Below, in pieces: positions 46,860 through 56,893 of a stretch of 64,000 bases of DNA; positions within the stretch are counted from its first letter, which is position 1, and the number at the start of each line of letters is the position of its first letter. The position numbers were made by a program, and so were the translations under genes. The stretch covers positions 3,330,501-3,394,500 of the forward strand of contig NZ_AP021861.1 in the NCBI RefSeq assembly GCF_009177095.1, written 5' to 3'. Source of the DNA: Lacipirellula parvula (lineage in GTDB: Bacteria; Planctomycetota; Planctomycetia; Pirellulales; Lacipirellulaceae). The notes beneath the pieces were generated by a model, which was given only the letters and a program-made list of their open reading frames with translations, made no database searches and had not been told where the DNA came from.

Positions 46860-47247
46860 GGCGAACCGCTGGTGCAACTAGTGTTGCAGGCGCTGAGTGC
46901 ACAACCATAGAAGTCCAGCGAGACTTTGTTACAGATACGCGCTTCACCGTTTGGGGGGATGCATGCCTTATCTCGCCCCCCTTTAGACGTTGCGTCGGTC
47001 TGCGTATGCCCGTGTTCAGCATCAATAAGTCTAGCGGGCCGTCTGCCAGACTGAACCGACTATCCCTCGAGCACCAATCACGTGTTGCGGGCGATCCTCG
47101 CGCAAATCAAGTCTCGGCGACCACGTCGACGCCTCGCCCGCGTTGCACGGCTTGGCGCCCGCGTTTGTCGGCAAACCTCCTCACGCTCGTCGCGTTGCTA
47201 CAATGGCCGCACTTGGAGTCATTCCCCCGTAGCAATAGGGCCATGCG
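46860..47247. other. Intergenic gap, no gene seen
   Basis: No supported gene; the plus ORF spanning it lacks protein-like composition. Confidence 0.35.
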
Positions 47248-48559
47248 ATGGACACTATCCCGCCGAAGGAAAATCAGTTGAGCGCGCTCGCGCAGCACCT
47301 GTTCGTTCGGCGCGAGTCAATTCTTAGCGCTTGGCGAAATCAGATCGCTCAAGACAGAAGACTCACGACCGCTTCCACGTTGCCGCGTACGCAACTTAAT
47401 GATCATATCCCGCAATGACTGGCCGACTACGAATGCAAACTGCGTGGAACCCAACCAAACTTGGACGAGCAACAAACTTCGGAGAATGCGGTCCAACATG
47501 GATTGCATCGTTGGCAGCAGGGCTATGACCTGCGCGAAGTCATGCGTGAATGGGGCCATCTTCAAACGTGCGTCCTGAATGAACTGGGAAACTACAGCGG
47601 CCCATCCAGTTCTGCCGGCCGAAGATCTCACAGCCGCGTGGCGAGTCTTGTCACAACTGTTTAACGAGGGAGTCAGCGAGAGCGCCGCCAAATATTATCA
47701 GATGCAGGAAACCGAGGCCGTCGGCCATGTGCGGGATCTGGAGAATGCAGCAAAAATCGCTTCAAGAACTCGAACGCCGACGAGGGGAACTCTGGCGACA
47801 GGCAGCCCATGATCTTCGCGGCAATGTGGGGGCGGTCGTCAACGTCACGGAAGGTCTCACCATGGGGGGGCTTCCGGAATTAATGCGAGATGAGTTCGTC
47901 ACTTTGCTGCAGAAGAGCGTTTCGTCGCTGCACGCGATGCTGGACGAGGTCATCGAGATCGGACGACTTCAAGCGGGGCAAGAACAGCGACAGGTCGCTC
48001 GCTTTGACGTCGCGACGCTCATGCAAAACTTAGTCGAAAGCATGCAACCGATTTCGCATGAGCGCGGGCTTACCCTCTCAGCCAGCGGACCAGCTCCCAT
48101 GGAGGTCCAATGTGACGCTGGGAAGATATGTCGTATTGCTCAAAACTTCGTCATCAATGCGTTGAAGTATACGGAACGTGGGAGCGTCACCCTCAGTTGG
48201 GGGAACAGTCGCGCCAACGACGCCAATCGATGGATGCTGTGCGTGGAAGACACAGGCCCCGGATTCCACGCTGGACCTGGAGCGCCGCTGGCCGAGGCGC
48301 TCGTCGACGCGACAACTGAAGCGATGAAATTAGACGCTCGATCGGGCGATCGGGGAATTCCGTCTGATGCTGAGAATGCTCAGTTAAGGCCAGCCCACGC
48401 CACGGACAATCGCCCTGTTCATCAAGAGCAGGGGGAAGGCATCGGCCTGTCGATTGTTAAGCGCTTATGCGACTTGCTGGACGCTAGCGTGGAGTTGGAT
48501 CGGGCCCTGAGCAGGGGACGGTGTTTCGCGTCATTCTTCCGCGCGAGTATCAGCAATAA
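47248..48559 (+). pseudogene. Sensor histidine kinase with RsbRD-like N-terminus, multiply frameshifted
   Basis: The frame from ATG 47248 reads LAQHLFVRRESILSAWRNQI, an RsbRD N-terminal domain. It meets an in-frame TGA at 47416, yet continues as LADYECKLRG and HRWQQGYDLREVMREWGH. The reading then shifts frame near 47590 (AWRVLSQLFNEGVSESAAK), again near 47750 (HisKA: RQAAHDLRGNVGAVVN; HATPase: QNFVINALKYTERG, EDTGPGF, GEGIGLSIVKRLC) and once more near 48520 (TVFRVILPREYQQ to the stop at 48557). Four lesions make it a clear pseudogene. Confidence 0.85.
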
Positions 48560-49250
48560 TACCTGCATGACGTCACGTTCCCTCTCCACGATACGAAAAC
48601 CGATCGCTTTCTCAAACAGCTAGCGATGGCCAACTGGAAATTGGCCTGCCAACAGAAAGGAAAGCGGCGGCGGCACTTCATCAGCCTGGCCGACGTGGAA
48701 GCTCCGACGCAATGGGCGAGCCGTCATCGACCGCCCTCGATCGCTTGATCGACCGGCCTAAGTTCCAAAGCATCGCGCCTAAGATAAGGCCGCAGGCCAG
48801 CACCGGAAACAGCACCAATCGCAAACGCTTGCTCGCTCGTCGAATTGCACCAAGGCTTTATTTCTGTAACGAGCGATGGCCCAGGGCTCTGGAGCGAGTT
48901 CGCGATTAGTCTGCCCTTGGACCGGCACCTAATCAAACCAGTTGACTTCGCCGCGCTGATCAACCTAACTTTCCGATCACCTCTCCAACGTCGCAGAGGA
49001 CTGAAGGCACTCGTCGACCTTGCGGCTAGGTACGGACAGAACCCCCAAATCGCATTCGTGCGGTTTTACAGACAGTAAGACAAGCCTGACGATAGTCCTC
49101 TTAAGAACGGCGAGGCCTTGAGAGCTAGTCGTGTCCGTGACGCCTTGAGTGGTCAGAATCTTGTAATAATTTCGAAACCATGACAACGTGTACATCTGGA
49201 CCGATAGAGGGTTACTTTCACCTGCGACTGCTAGCGATAGCAGAAGGAAC
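48560..49250. other. Decayed stretch with kinase/receiver scraps
   Basis: No intact gene. Around 48845-48990 the plus strand reads SEFAISLPL followed at once by DRHLIKPVDFAALINL. The first is like the end of a HATPase domain and the second like the end of a receiver domain, suggesting a hybrid kinase with a large internal deletion. Around 49080-49170 the minus strand reads LTTQGVTDTTS, similar to the small protein at 8568. Confidence 0.4.
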
Positions 49251-51443
49251 CTATTGTGCGTCCTCCTCTTTAGCGTCTTGAATCCTATTAATATCGGGGT
49301 AATCAAGGAGGTAGCGTCTCCGCTCAGTCGCAAACTCTCGAAGGCTTTGCTTGTTTGGTTCCTCATTCGAATTATCGGCCGACGGCAAGCCAACGGCGGA
49401 TTCGAATTCAGCCCACGAGCTGAGCTTTCGAGTATCAGCTTTGACATCCTCGGCTATCCGCGACGATAATATGGCAATGTAAGGTCCCAATTCAGCCCAA
49501 TCGAGCGAATCTTCAGCTATCGCTCGAACGTTACTTAGATATCGTTCGCGTAGCCGAGGTACGGCCAACAGTTTACTTCGCAAAGGTTTAGTGACATCGT
49601 CCAAACCAATCAGCGGGTCGAGCTCGTAACCGTTGCTCTGATTCGCGCCGCGAGCCTCATCGCTGGTACGCCGTCGTCCGGGGCCGCCGAATCCAGGTCC
49701 CATGGGACGCTGGAACGCTTCGTTCATGTCGTGAGGGATGAGGTGGAATTTGCCGCGTGCATCTCGGAAAATACTGTAGTCGCTGGCTCGAATCCAGTAA
49801 CCGTCTGAATTGATCAGAGCGTTGTCGAGCGCGAGGAACCAGAGGGCGCCGTCGACGTCGAGGATCGGCTCCAAGGCTGCTTCCAATTGGCCAGGCGGCG
49901 TTTGGTCGAGCGTTCGGCAGAGGTTGATGAGCGCGTGCCAGTCTTCGTCTTTGTCACCCGACTTGATCTGGTAGGTCCGTTTGTAGTCTTCCACCTTGTC
50001 GCCGACGTACTCCAGGCCGGCTCGGGCGCCGGGATTGCCTCGGACCTTCCACCGCGCGCCGTCTTGGCCGAAGTTTTCTTTCACGAAGAGTTTGTCGAAC
50101 TGCTGGGCGTTGACGTACACGCCCCAGCTCTCGCCGTTGATCACCACCTTCACGAAATTCGCCTTCGGCGTTGGGATATGTTCGCGAGCGATTTTCGAGT
50201 AGAGGGCCGTGTGGAAAAACGTCGGATCTTCGTGCGAGTTCAACAGATTGAGCGTCTTTGAGCCCAGTAAACGTTGCTCCGGGGCGGCCAGATCGACAGA
50301 GACGTTCAAGGACCGCTTCGATCCTTTCGGGATCATCATGAACGACGACATCCCCCGAAAGCTGACGCCGACGTTGGGGTACTCGACGCCATCGACGGTA
50401 AGCATGGCCGGCACCTCGACGTCGGTGCCGTGGAAGGCCTCAAGCTCATCCTCCCAGTCATCGTTTTCGAAATCGAGAAAGAGCGTGCGCACGACGGCGA
50501 GATCGTACAGCGACGCGTTTGAGATTGGCGCGACGTCTTCTTTCGCCACGCGTGGGCCAGCAGTTCCGGGTTCCTGAGCGCGGCCAAAGCCGAATCCGCG
50601 CGGCGGTCCGCCGCGACCTCCTCGTGGACCCTGACGGTTCGACTGATGTGAGTCGCGCGCCTCTTCCCGCTCTGTTTGATTGAGCCAGCCGTCCTTGTTG
50701 GCGTCGAACTTGTCGACGAGTTTAACTTCTTCCGCTCCGGGGCCGCCAGGCCCGAAGCCGGGAGGGCCGCCGAACCCCATCGAACGAGGAAACTCGAACG
50801 GCTTGCCGACGAGCGTCGCCCACTGCAACTTCTGATCGTCGTTGAGGGCGGCGGTCACTTTAGGCGAGAAGGGCTCGACGGGAGCTGGCCCGAAGGTTCC
50901 TCCCAGGACGCCGCGCAACTTGCCAAGTTGCTCCTCGGTGAGTTCCAGCGATTTGGCGATCTCGCGCCATTGGGGTGATCGCATTCCTTCGCGCTGCAGC
51001 TGCAGTTGTTCAAGTCGTTCCCACTGAGGCTTTTCCAACAACTCCTGAACTTGCTCGTTGGTTTTAGCAGCGAGTGCGTCCATCTTCTGGCGCATTGCGG
51101 CGAATCTGGCCTCCGGCGGCGATGGTTCTTCCTGATCGTCGTCCGCGAATGCACGCTGGAAGTTCTCGGCCATTTCGCGGCGCGTTTCTTCCGTGAGCTC
51201 GTGGACTTTCGCTTGCTGCTCTTGCGTCAGAGAAAGCTCCGTCTGGACCTCACTCATGCCGAGGAGGTCGATCAGCCCTCCTCCCATGCCGGGGGGCGGG
51301 CCAAAGCCGCCGAACGGAGGTCCGCCCGGTCCGCCGAACGGAAGTTGCGGCGGCTGGGCGATCGACGTTGCTACGATCAGCGCAAAGAGCAGTGTCAGGG
51401 TGATTCGTGTCACGTGGGCGGCTCTCATCTTTTTTCCATGCAT
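49251..51443 (-). CDS. CotH-family secreted kinase-like protein with EF-hand
   Basis: 730 aa with a signal peptide (about 14-30), a Gly/Pro-rich stretch (about 32-54) and a helical region with Gln/Glu coiled coils (about 60-215). A single EF-hand loop DANKDGWLNQTE follows (about 246), then a CotH domain (about 310-620) with GVSFRGMSSFMMIPKGSKRS, NLLNSHEDPTFFHTALYSKI and LIPHDMNEAFQRP. CotH proteins are secreted protein kinases in Bacillus spores. The start overlaps the DUF4956 stop (TAATG). VTC and DUF4956 genes lie directly upstream, a recurrent bacterial gene set. Confidence 0.9.
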   Translation of the reverse strand: MHGKKMRAAHVTRITLTLLFALIVATSIAQPPQLPFGGPGGPPFGGFGPPPGMGGGLIDLLGMSEVQTELSLTQEQQAKVHELTEETRREMAENFQRAFADDDQEEPSPPEARFAAMRQKMDALAAKTNEQVQELLEKPQWERLEQLQLQREGMRSPQWREIAKSLELTEEQLGKLRGVLGGTFGPAPVEPFSPKVTAALNDDQKLQWATLVGKPFEFPRSMGFGGPPGFGPGGPGAEEVKLVDKFDANKDGWLNQTEREEARDSHQSNRQGPRGGRGGPPRGFGFGRAQEPGTAGPRVAKEDVAPISNASLYDLAVVRTLFLDFENDDWEDELEAFHGTDVEVPAMLTVDGVEYPNVGVSFRGMSSFMMIPKGSKRSLNVSVDLAAPEQRLLGSKTLNLLNSHEDPTFFHTALYSKIAREHIPTPKANFVKVVINGESWGVYVNAQQFDKLFVKENFGQDGARWKVRGNPGARAGLEYVGDKVEDYKRTYQIKSGDKDEDWHALINLCRTLDQTPPGQLEAALEPILDVDGALWFLALDNALINSDGYWIRASDYSIFRDARGKFHLIPHDMNEAFQRPMGPGFGGPGRRRTSDEARGANQSNGYELDPLIGLDDVTKPLRSKLLAVPRLRERYLSNVRAIAEDSLDWAELGPYIAILSSRIAEDVKADTRKLSSWAEFESAVGLPSADNSNEEPNKQSLREFATERRRYLLDYPDINRIQDAKEEDAQ

Positions 51444-52117
51444 TAGGTTTGAATCTCTACGCCTTGAACCCCTTGGACTTGATTCAGTTCTGCCACGAAC
51501 GCCACCAAATCAGCTCCTGGTCTGGCCTCTGCTCGATATGTCACTGTGATAGACGCACCTTGCTTGCCGGTTTCGACAGCAGTGATGCGGCGACGAGCTA
51601 GGTACCGTTCGAACGGAGTGGAACAGATCTCACTGGGATCGCGTCCCAGTCCCAATCGAAGTACTAACGTGTAGGGCTGCGACTGCACCGCGAGACCGCT
51701 TGACGGAAAGCGACTCAGACCGATGGCAACGAGAGCGACGAGCGGAATCCCGACTAACGGCGTCCATATCAGCCCGGCTCCTGCGGCCATTCCGACGACT
51801 ACCGAGAAGATCACAAACGCCGTGTCCCGCGTGTCTTCAACGACAGTGCGAAATCGCACGATTGACAACGCGCCTACTAAGCTGAACGCCCTCGCCACGC
51901 TGTCGCCAATCACCATCGACACCATGGCGATGAGCACCGACAGCAGCACTAGCGTGGACGCCAGAACGCGTACGTCAGCTTTATCGCGACCATGAGAGAA
52001 GCGAAACACGGCCGCGACGCAGACGCCATAGAGGGCGGCAACGACAAGTCGCGCTGCCACCTGCTCAATGGCGAGAGCAGACTGTGGCATGCTAGAGTTG
52101 GCGGGCCATTCACTCAT
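51443..52117 (-). CDS. DUF4956 membrane protein
   Basis: 224 aa from ATG 52117. Four transmembrane helices (about 20-140) contain the family signature SLVGALSIVRFRTVVEDTRD, and a cytoplasmic ferredoxin-like tail (about 150-224) follows. Its start overlaps the VTC gene by 8 bp and its stop overlaps the CotH start by 1 bp, so the three are co-translated. Function unknown; partner of VTC/CotH systems. Confidence 0.85.
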   Translation of the reverse strand: MSEWPANSSMPQSALAIEQVAARLVVAALYGVCVAAVFRFSHGRDKADVRVLASTLVLLSVLIAMVSMVIGDSVARAFSLVGALSIVRFRTVVEDTRDTAFVIFSVVVGMAAGAGLIWTPLVGIPLVALVAIGLSRFPSSGLAVQSQPYTLVLRLGLGRDPSEICSTPFERYLARRRITAVETGKQGASITVTYRAEARPGADLVAFVAELNQVQGVQGVEIQT

Positions 52118-52946
52118 CACGACCGCACCCTTCGAGAAGAGTTGGAAACTCTTCCAGACACCGGCGATATTTCGAGACGCCAGTTGGAAGCAGCTGCATT
52201 TCAGCAATGACGGTTTTGAGCAAGGACGGCAACGATCCCACAAACTTGAATTCGCAGACGATCTTCTCAGGCAAGAGCTCGCGCATGTCCGGCAACGGCT
52301 CGAACCGCCACGCGTTCATGACGCCGCCTTGCACGCGGTGATCAAAAGTCACGCGCACTCGCCCGCCGTCGGCCTCTCCATTGAACGCTACGCGGTCGTA
52401 GCAAAGCAAACAACAAGGCCGCAAATTTTGCCGTAGCAGCTGACGGCGAAACGCATTCGCGGGAGCCAGCCCCAAGCCGCCGCGCGATGCCTCCAGTTGA
52501 GTGAGATCGATCGTTGTGCGGCGTTTTCTAACTTCGGTTCCTCGTTTGAGTTTATGTTCGAGAAAGACTTGTGACCCTACGCCATAGCGTCGAATCCGCA
52601 GCTTGACGAGGCGGTGTCGCCCGCGTCTGTGGTAAACGTCCCGTTGCGGCGTATCGGTGTAGAGCGTCGTCAACGAATAGCTTCGATCTCGGTTCGCGTC
52701 CGCGTGAGCGTCGGGCGTTAGCACATCACTCAGCCGCTGCTGAATCTCCATTGCCTGCGAAGCAGTGATAATGAACTTCAGTTCACGCGAGGGAAGATCG
52801 CCAATGCATCGTTGCTGAAGCGACGGCGATTCATGTACGTGAACCTTCGTGGCATGTGGTGCGTCGAAGCGCAGTATTGTGGGAGCGATTTCAGCAATGA
52901 CGTCGCTCGGCAAATTGCTCAGGTGCAGGGCGACATTTTCGCGCAT
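52110..52946 (-). CDS. VTC-domain protein (polyphosphate polymerase fold)
   Basis: 278 aa. The VTC tunnel-fold pattern is visible: RELKFIITASQAMEIQQRLS (about 54-73), YSLTTLYTDTP (substrate-strand), LVKLRIRRYG, VFLEHKLKRGTEVRKRRTTI and a final CEFKF. In yeast this fold polymerises ATP phosphate into polyphosphate at the membrane; here the product is unproven. It opens the VTC-DUF4956-CotH operon and lies 37 bp after the Ser/Thr kinase gene. Confidence 0.85.
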   Translation of the reverse strand: MRENVALHLSNLPSDVIAEIAPTILRFDAPHATKVHVHESPSLQQRCIGDLPSRELKFIITASQAMEIQQRLSDVLTPDAHADANRDRSYSLTTLYTDTPQRDVYHRRGRHRLVKLRIRRYGVGSQVFLEHKLKRGTEVRKRRTTIDLTQLEASRGGLGLAPANAFRRQLLRQNLRPCCLLCYDRVAFNGEADGGRVRVTFDHRVQGGVMNAWRFEPLPDMRELLPEKIVCEFKFVGSLPSLLKTVIAEMQLLPTGVSKYRRCLEEFPTLLEGCGRDE

Positions 52947-52982
52947 CGTGACTCCGTAACTGAGTAAGATTGTTGGGACTAC

Positions 52983-55262
52983 CTAGAACCGCGGCGGGTG
53001 CGGGGGTAGCGGCAAGCCTAGCTTTTCGACGCCCGGAACTTCAGGACCCGTGAGATCGTTCCAGATACGACGTTGATCTGCGGAGAGCAGCGCTAGAGCC
53101 TTCTGCATCCCCTCACTAAGTGCTGCACTGAGGGCAACTTCGGTAGGCTTTGACGACGGAGCGCCGCTGCGCCGCTCATGAATACCGTCAAACCCGGGGG
53201 AAGGGGCCGCTGCCAGAAACTCAGCGAACATACTACGTTCGATCTGGCGAATTGCGGAACGTTGATCGTCAGTCAATTCAAGCGTTGTTGCTAGTTCTGA
53301 ATCCTGAAAAGCGAAGACGCCGCGTGACTGGATCACAAGCTGACGAAATCGCCGCATCTGCGCGGGTGTGAGAAGCTTTTGAAGATCATTCGATTGCTGA
53401 GACGCCACTTTCGCCAGGTCGCTACGCCGCTGCTCTCCGTCCGCCGTTCTCATGGCTTCCCGCAATGCGACGCCTTGACTCTCCCATCGTTCGAAGAGAC
53501 TTGCGGCGTCTTGAGTCTGGCGTGGGGTGAAAGCAAGTTCGTTTTGAATCGCATCGATCGCAATCAGTCGATTATCAAAAGATTGCTGGATGACGTTGAG
53601 ATCATCGAGAATTGCCCGAACTTTGTTTTGAACTTTGGAGAGTTCCGTTTGGGACCTCTCGTCGCCGCGGCGTTGAGCGATGAAATCTTCGTAATGGCTC
53701 AGTACAATTTGAAGAATCCGCCTACGCGAGTTATCCAGTGGCATACTGGGAAGTTCTTGCTCGCTAACTTCGAATAGAGCGTCGACCGCGTGTCGTGCCT
53801 GCTGAAAACCTCGCTCCGCTTCCTCGGCGCGTGCCTGCTCTCTGGCTAGCGCCGCTTTCGTCTTCTGTTGCTCCATCGCCACAAGTGACGCCGTCGTTAT
53901 CGCGCCTGCAGCGATCACGAATAACAGGAGCGTTCCCGCAGCAATCGCTCCGGGATGGCGCCGCGACCATTTGCGAATATGGTCGATGGCCGAAGGGCGA
54001 CGCGCTCGGATCGGCTGATCGCTCAGAAACCGCTGGAGGTCGTCTGCCATCTCCTGGGCGGACGCGTAGCGGTCCTCAGCCGTTACATTAACAGCCTTCA
54101 AGACAATCGTTTCGAGCTCTTCCGGAATCTGCGGATTGATTTTACGCGGATGTTGAAACTCTCCTTCCGAAACGCACTGAAGCAGTGCCCCACGATTCTT
54201 GCCTGTATGCATTGGCTGCAACGTGATGAGCTCATACAGCGTGGCTCCGAGCGAATAGACATCTGTCCGAAGATCGAGAAGATTGCGGTCGCCCATCGCT
54301 TGTTCGGGGCTCATGTAGCGCAACGTGCCGACGAGATCTCCCGTTTGGGTTAAATTCCCAGTCGCCTGGACTTGTGCCAACCCGAAATCAGTAACCCACA
54401 GGTTATTTCGCTCATCAAGGAGCAGATTTGCGGGTTTCACGTCGCGGTGGATAACGCCCAAGTCGTGCGCGTATGCTAACGCCGCTGCAGCTTGGCGAAC
54501 CCAGGCGGCGGCCGTGCGAAAGAAGTCGGTTGGCCGTTGCGTCCGCAATGTTGAGATATGCGCCGAACACTGATTCACTGTGGGCGCCGCTTCACACTGC
54601 GAAGTAGCGACTACCTGCGCGTAAAGAGGCGTCGTGCCGCCAGAAGACGGATCGTCACTGTCAGACAGGCCCTTCTCGCGGCGAAACTGCGCGATTACCT
54701 GCGCCAGGGAAAGACCGTCAATCAGCTGCATAGCGTAGAAATTCGTACCCCGATCTCTCCCCACCGCGAACACCGGCACAATATTGGGGTGATGCAAGTG
54801 AGCGGCCGCCTGAGCTTCGTTCAGGAATCGCTGCAATTGCTTCGCATTTAAGGTCGCGGTAAATGGCAATACCTTCAGAGCAACGCGCCTGCCGAGTGAG
54901 AGTTGAACAGCTTCGTAGACGACGGCCATTCCGCCGCGTCCCACCTCGCGCACAATCTTAAAATCCCCGAGCGGAAGGGTGACTATTTCAGAGGCATCGA
55001 CGCTTGGCTCATGAGAACTACTCAGCTCAGCTGTTCCAGCAAATGCGCGGTGCATAAAGTCAACGCTGTCCAAGCATTCGTTGAGAACTTCAGCTAGTTC
55101 CGGGACTTGCGAAATGTACTGAGACCTTAGCGGAGTCTGCCCGAGCTCCAGCCTGCGGCGATAATCCTCAACGAGAGATATCAATCTAGGATCATCTGCT
55201 TCGTTAAGTCGCTCTTCGTCGTGCGTCGTGTCTCTTTCGGTATCGTCGGTGGGCATAGTCAT
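52983..55262 (-). CDS. Membrane Ser/Thr protein kinase (PknB-like)
   Basis: 759 aa from ATG 55262. The kinase domain (about 100-415) has the G-loop VGRGGMAVVYEA (107-118), Lys130, HRDVKPANLL (272-281) and DFG (292-294), followed by RYMSPEQ. A single transmembrane helix (about 438-462) leads to an extracytoplasmic or helical region with coiled coils (about 465-540) and a poorly conserved tail. Its start overlaps the ECF sigma stop (ATGA), so kinase and sigma factor are coupled. In planctomycetes such kinases are thought to activate the sigma factor by phosphorylation. Confidence 0.92.
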   Translation of the reverse strand: MTMPTDDTERDTTHDEERLNEADDPRLISLVEDYRRRLELGQTPLRSQYISQVPELAEVLNECLDSVDFMHRAFAGTAELSSSHEPSVDASEIVTLPLGDFKIVREVGRGGMAVVYEAVQLSLGRRVALKVLPFTATLNAKQLQRFLNEAQAAAHLHHPNIVPVFAVGRDRGTNFYAMQLIDGLSLAQVIAQFRREKGLSDSDDPSSGGTTPLYAQVVATSQCEAAPTVNQCSAHISTLRTQRPTDFFRTAAAWVRQAAAALAYAHDLGVIHRDVKPANLLLDERNNLWVTDFGLAQVQATGNLTQTGDLVGTLRYMSPEQAMGDRNLLDLRTDVYSLGATLYELITLQPMHTGKNRGALLQCVSEGEFQHPRKINPQIPEELETIVLKAVNVTAEDRYASAQEMADDLQRFLSDQPIRARRPSAIDHIRKWSRRHPGAIAAGTLLLFVIAAGAITTASLVAMEQQKTKAALAREQARAEEAERGFQQARHAVDALFEVSEQELPSMPLDNSRRRILQIVLSHYEDFIAQRRGDERSQTELSKVQNKVRAILDDLNVIQQSFDNRLIAIDAIQNELAFTPRQTQDAASLFERWESQGVALREAMRTADGEQRRSDLAKVASQQSNDLQKLLTPAQMRRFRQLVIQSRGVFAFQDSELATTLELTDDQRSAIRQIERSMFAEFLAAAPSPGFDGIHERRSGAPSSKPTEVALSAALSEGMQKALALLSADQRRIWNDLTGPEVPGVEKLGLPLPPHPPRF

Positions 55263-55873
55263 GGCGCACTCTTCATCTGCTGGCGAAGTTTGACGAGCGC
55301 TCTCATCCAAAGCTTTTCCACGCTGTCCGTGGTTTTGGAGAGTCGTATCGCCACGTCAGGAAACGAAAGCCCCTCCCAATGCCGCAGAATCAAGACGTCC
55401 CTGTAATCATCCGGCAAGGACTGAATGGCATCCGCAACGACTACAGCTTGCTCGCGACGCATGGCATCCTGGCTCGGCGTCTCGCCGGACACCGCAGCCA
55501 GTTCGTGCAGTTGCTTCGCTGTTTTTCCAAACGATCCGGAGATATCCTGTTCAAGCTCTCGACGAGCGTCGCGGCCTTGGACGCCGAGATAATGCCGCAT
55601 GGCGTTTGCGGTTATTCCGGCGAGGATTTGCCGCAGCCACTCAAGTAATTCAGACTCGGTCGTTCCTCGAAAATTCGGAAACTGGCGATGAGCGTCCAGG
55701 AAGACTTCCTGCACCAAGTCCGATGGGTCAAGCTTGCGTTGCAATCGACGCCCGACCTCCACGCGTGCGAGTAGCAACAAATACTCTTCGTATTGCTGCA
55801 GTAATGGTCCCAGCCCCATGCTTCCAACAAGCTCTATTATCGTTCGAGATGATGTGCGCGTGTGGATTCCCAT
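55259..55873 (-). CDS. ECF sigma factor coupled to a Ser/Thr kinase
   Basis: 204 aa. Region 2 has RKLDPSDLVQEVFLDAHRQF and ELLEWLRQILAGI; region 4 has QSLPDDYRDVLILRHWEGLS and KLWMRALVKLRQQM. It is of the type found next to Ser/Thr kinases in planctomycetes. It overlaps the kinase gene by 4 bp (ATGA). The downstream VTC-DUF4956-CotH genes may be its regulon. Confidence 0.9.
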   Translation of the reverse strand: MGIHTRTSSRTIIELVGSMGLGPLLQQYEEYLLLLARVEVGRRLQRKLDPSDLVQEVFLDAHRQFPNFRGTTESELLEWLRQILAGITANAMRHYLGVQGRDARRELEQDISGSFGKTAKQLHELAAVSGETPSQDAMRREQAVVVADAIQSLPDDYRDVLILRHWEGLSFPDVAIRLSKTTDSVEKLWMRALVKLRQQMKSAP

Positions 55874-55961
55874 GGTCAGATTCTAGCCAGCACCGCCCAC
55901 GGAGTAATTGTCGGCTCCCGTCCGTGATCTCTCAGAATTAGGCTCGCTGCAGCACAAGCTG

Positions 55962-56477
55962 TTAGGCTTGTTTGTCCAATCCGGTCAATGCATCCAAATA
56001 GATCTGCGCCAAATCCTCAGAGCTGGCACCACTGGAAGCCTGCTTGCCCAGAAGGTCCAAAAGCGTCTCCTGGACATCGGGCGCGGCTTGAGCAGATTGA
56101 CCTTTTCCCGAGAGCCCAGCCCCACTTCCTGGCTTCGCGCCAGTTCGCCCAAGAAACTCACCTGCTTCCAAACCATACTTTTCAAAAAGTGCGTCAACCG
56201 TCTGTTTCATCTTCCCGGGATCGGGCGGAAAGTTGCCCGCGGCCCGTTCTTCATCAATTGCTGTACGCAGTGCTAACTTGAGCGATTCGATGGTTTCGTC
56301 GGAAACGCCAGCCTCGGTCAACGATTCGACGAGCTGTGTTTCGACGCGTTGCTGACGTTCCGTCGTCGCCGCAGCTAGCTCGTCGATCGACGTCTCATAT
56401 TTCGACGTTTCGTCGCCTTTCGCAGTTAAGTAGGAAAACAAGTTGGAATTTGCACCGACGCTTCCAATGCCTGACAT
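55962..56477 (-). CDS. Small helical protein of unknown function
   Basis: 171 aa, mostly helical and acidic, with a start typical of short secreted/filament-associated planctomycete proteins (MSGIGSVGANSNLFSYLTAK). The central zone has TQLVESLTEAGVSDETIESL; a Gly/Ser-rich linker (about 105-130) precedes a final helix. No known motif. It is 88 bp upstream of the ECF sigma gene on the same strand. Confidence 0.6.
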   Translation of the reverse strand: MSGIGSVGANSNLFSYLTAKGDETSKYETSIDELAAATTERQQRVETQLVESLTEAGVSDETIESLKLALRTAIDEERAAGNFPPDPGKMKQTVDALFEKYGLEAGEFLGRTGAKPGSGAGLSGKGQSAQAAPDVQETLLDLLGKQASSGASSEDLAQIYLDALTGLDKQA

Positions 56478-56640
56478 AACCTGCGTTCTTAGCCGTTATC
56501 AAAGGAGTGGCGTCCGAAAGCGACGCCCATAAGTACTATGGTCACGAATGCTCCCCGACTACCGCCGCAGAATATTGAAATATTTGTAGGAAATTCCTGG
56601 AAGCTTGTTCTGTTGTTTTAAGAGCCTGTTACCGGAGGCG

Positions 56641-56668
56641 AAGCCGCTAGTTGCCGCGGCTTTTTTAA
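56641..56668 (+). terminator. Rho-independent-type hairpin without an obvious gene
   Basis: AAGCCGC (56641-56647) pairs with GCGGCTT (56656-56662), followed by TTTTAA. The preceding 160 bases hold another hairpin (GGCGTC...GACGCC, about 56510) but no convincing ORF, so a small RNA ending here is possible. Confidence 0.5.
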
Positions 56669-56893
56669 TGCGATTGCGGGTAGTCAGGTCGATCCGAAGT
56701 TAGCTTCGCCAGCGCTGACCAAACGCGATCCGAATTCCTGCAACCTGCGTGCTCCGCCGGTGCTCTACACCACTAGGGCCTAACCTGCCGAGGTTTGCTG
56801 CAATCACGCGAAGAGAGAATCGCGCCGACTTGAGATGCTTGCAGGGATTTCACACTGGTTGACTGACGCTAGTCAAAGCAAAGAGCACCTCCG

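Noticed and set aside
46856-47281. 141-codon ORF after acetate kinase
   Set aside because: Low-complexity, Arg/Ser-rich translation with no motif, and it overlaps the start of the kinase pseudogene in another frame.
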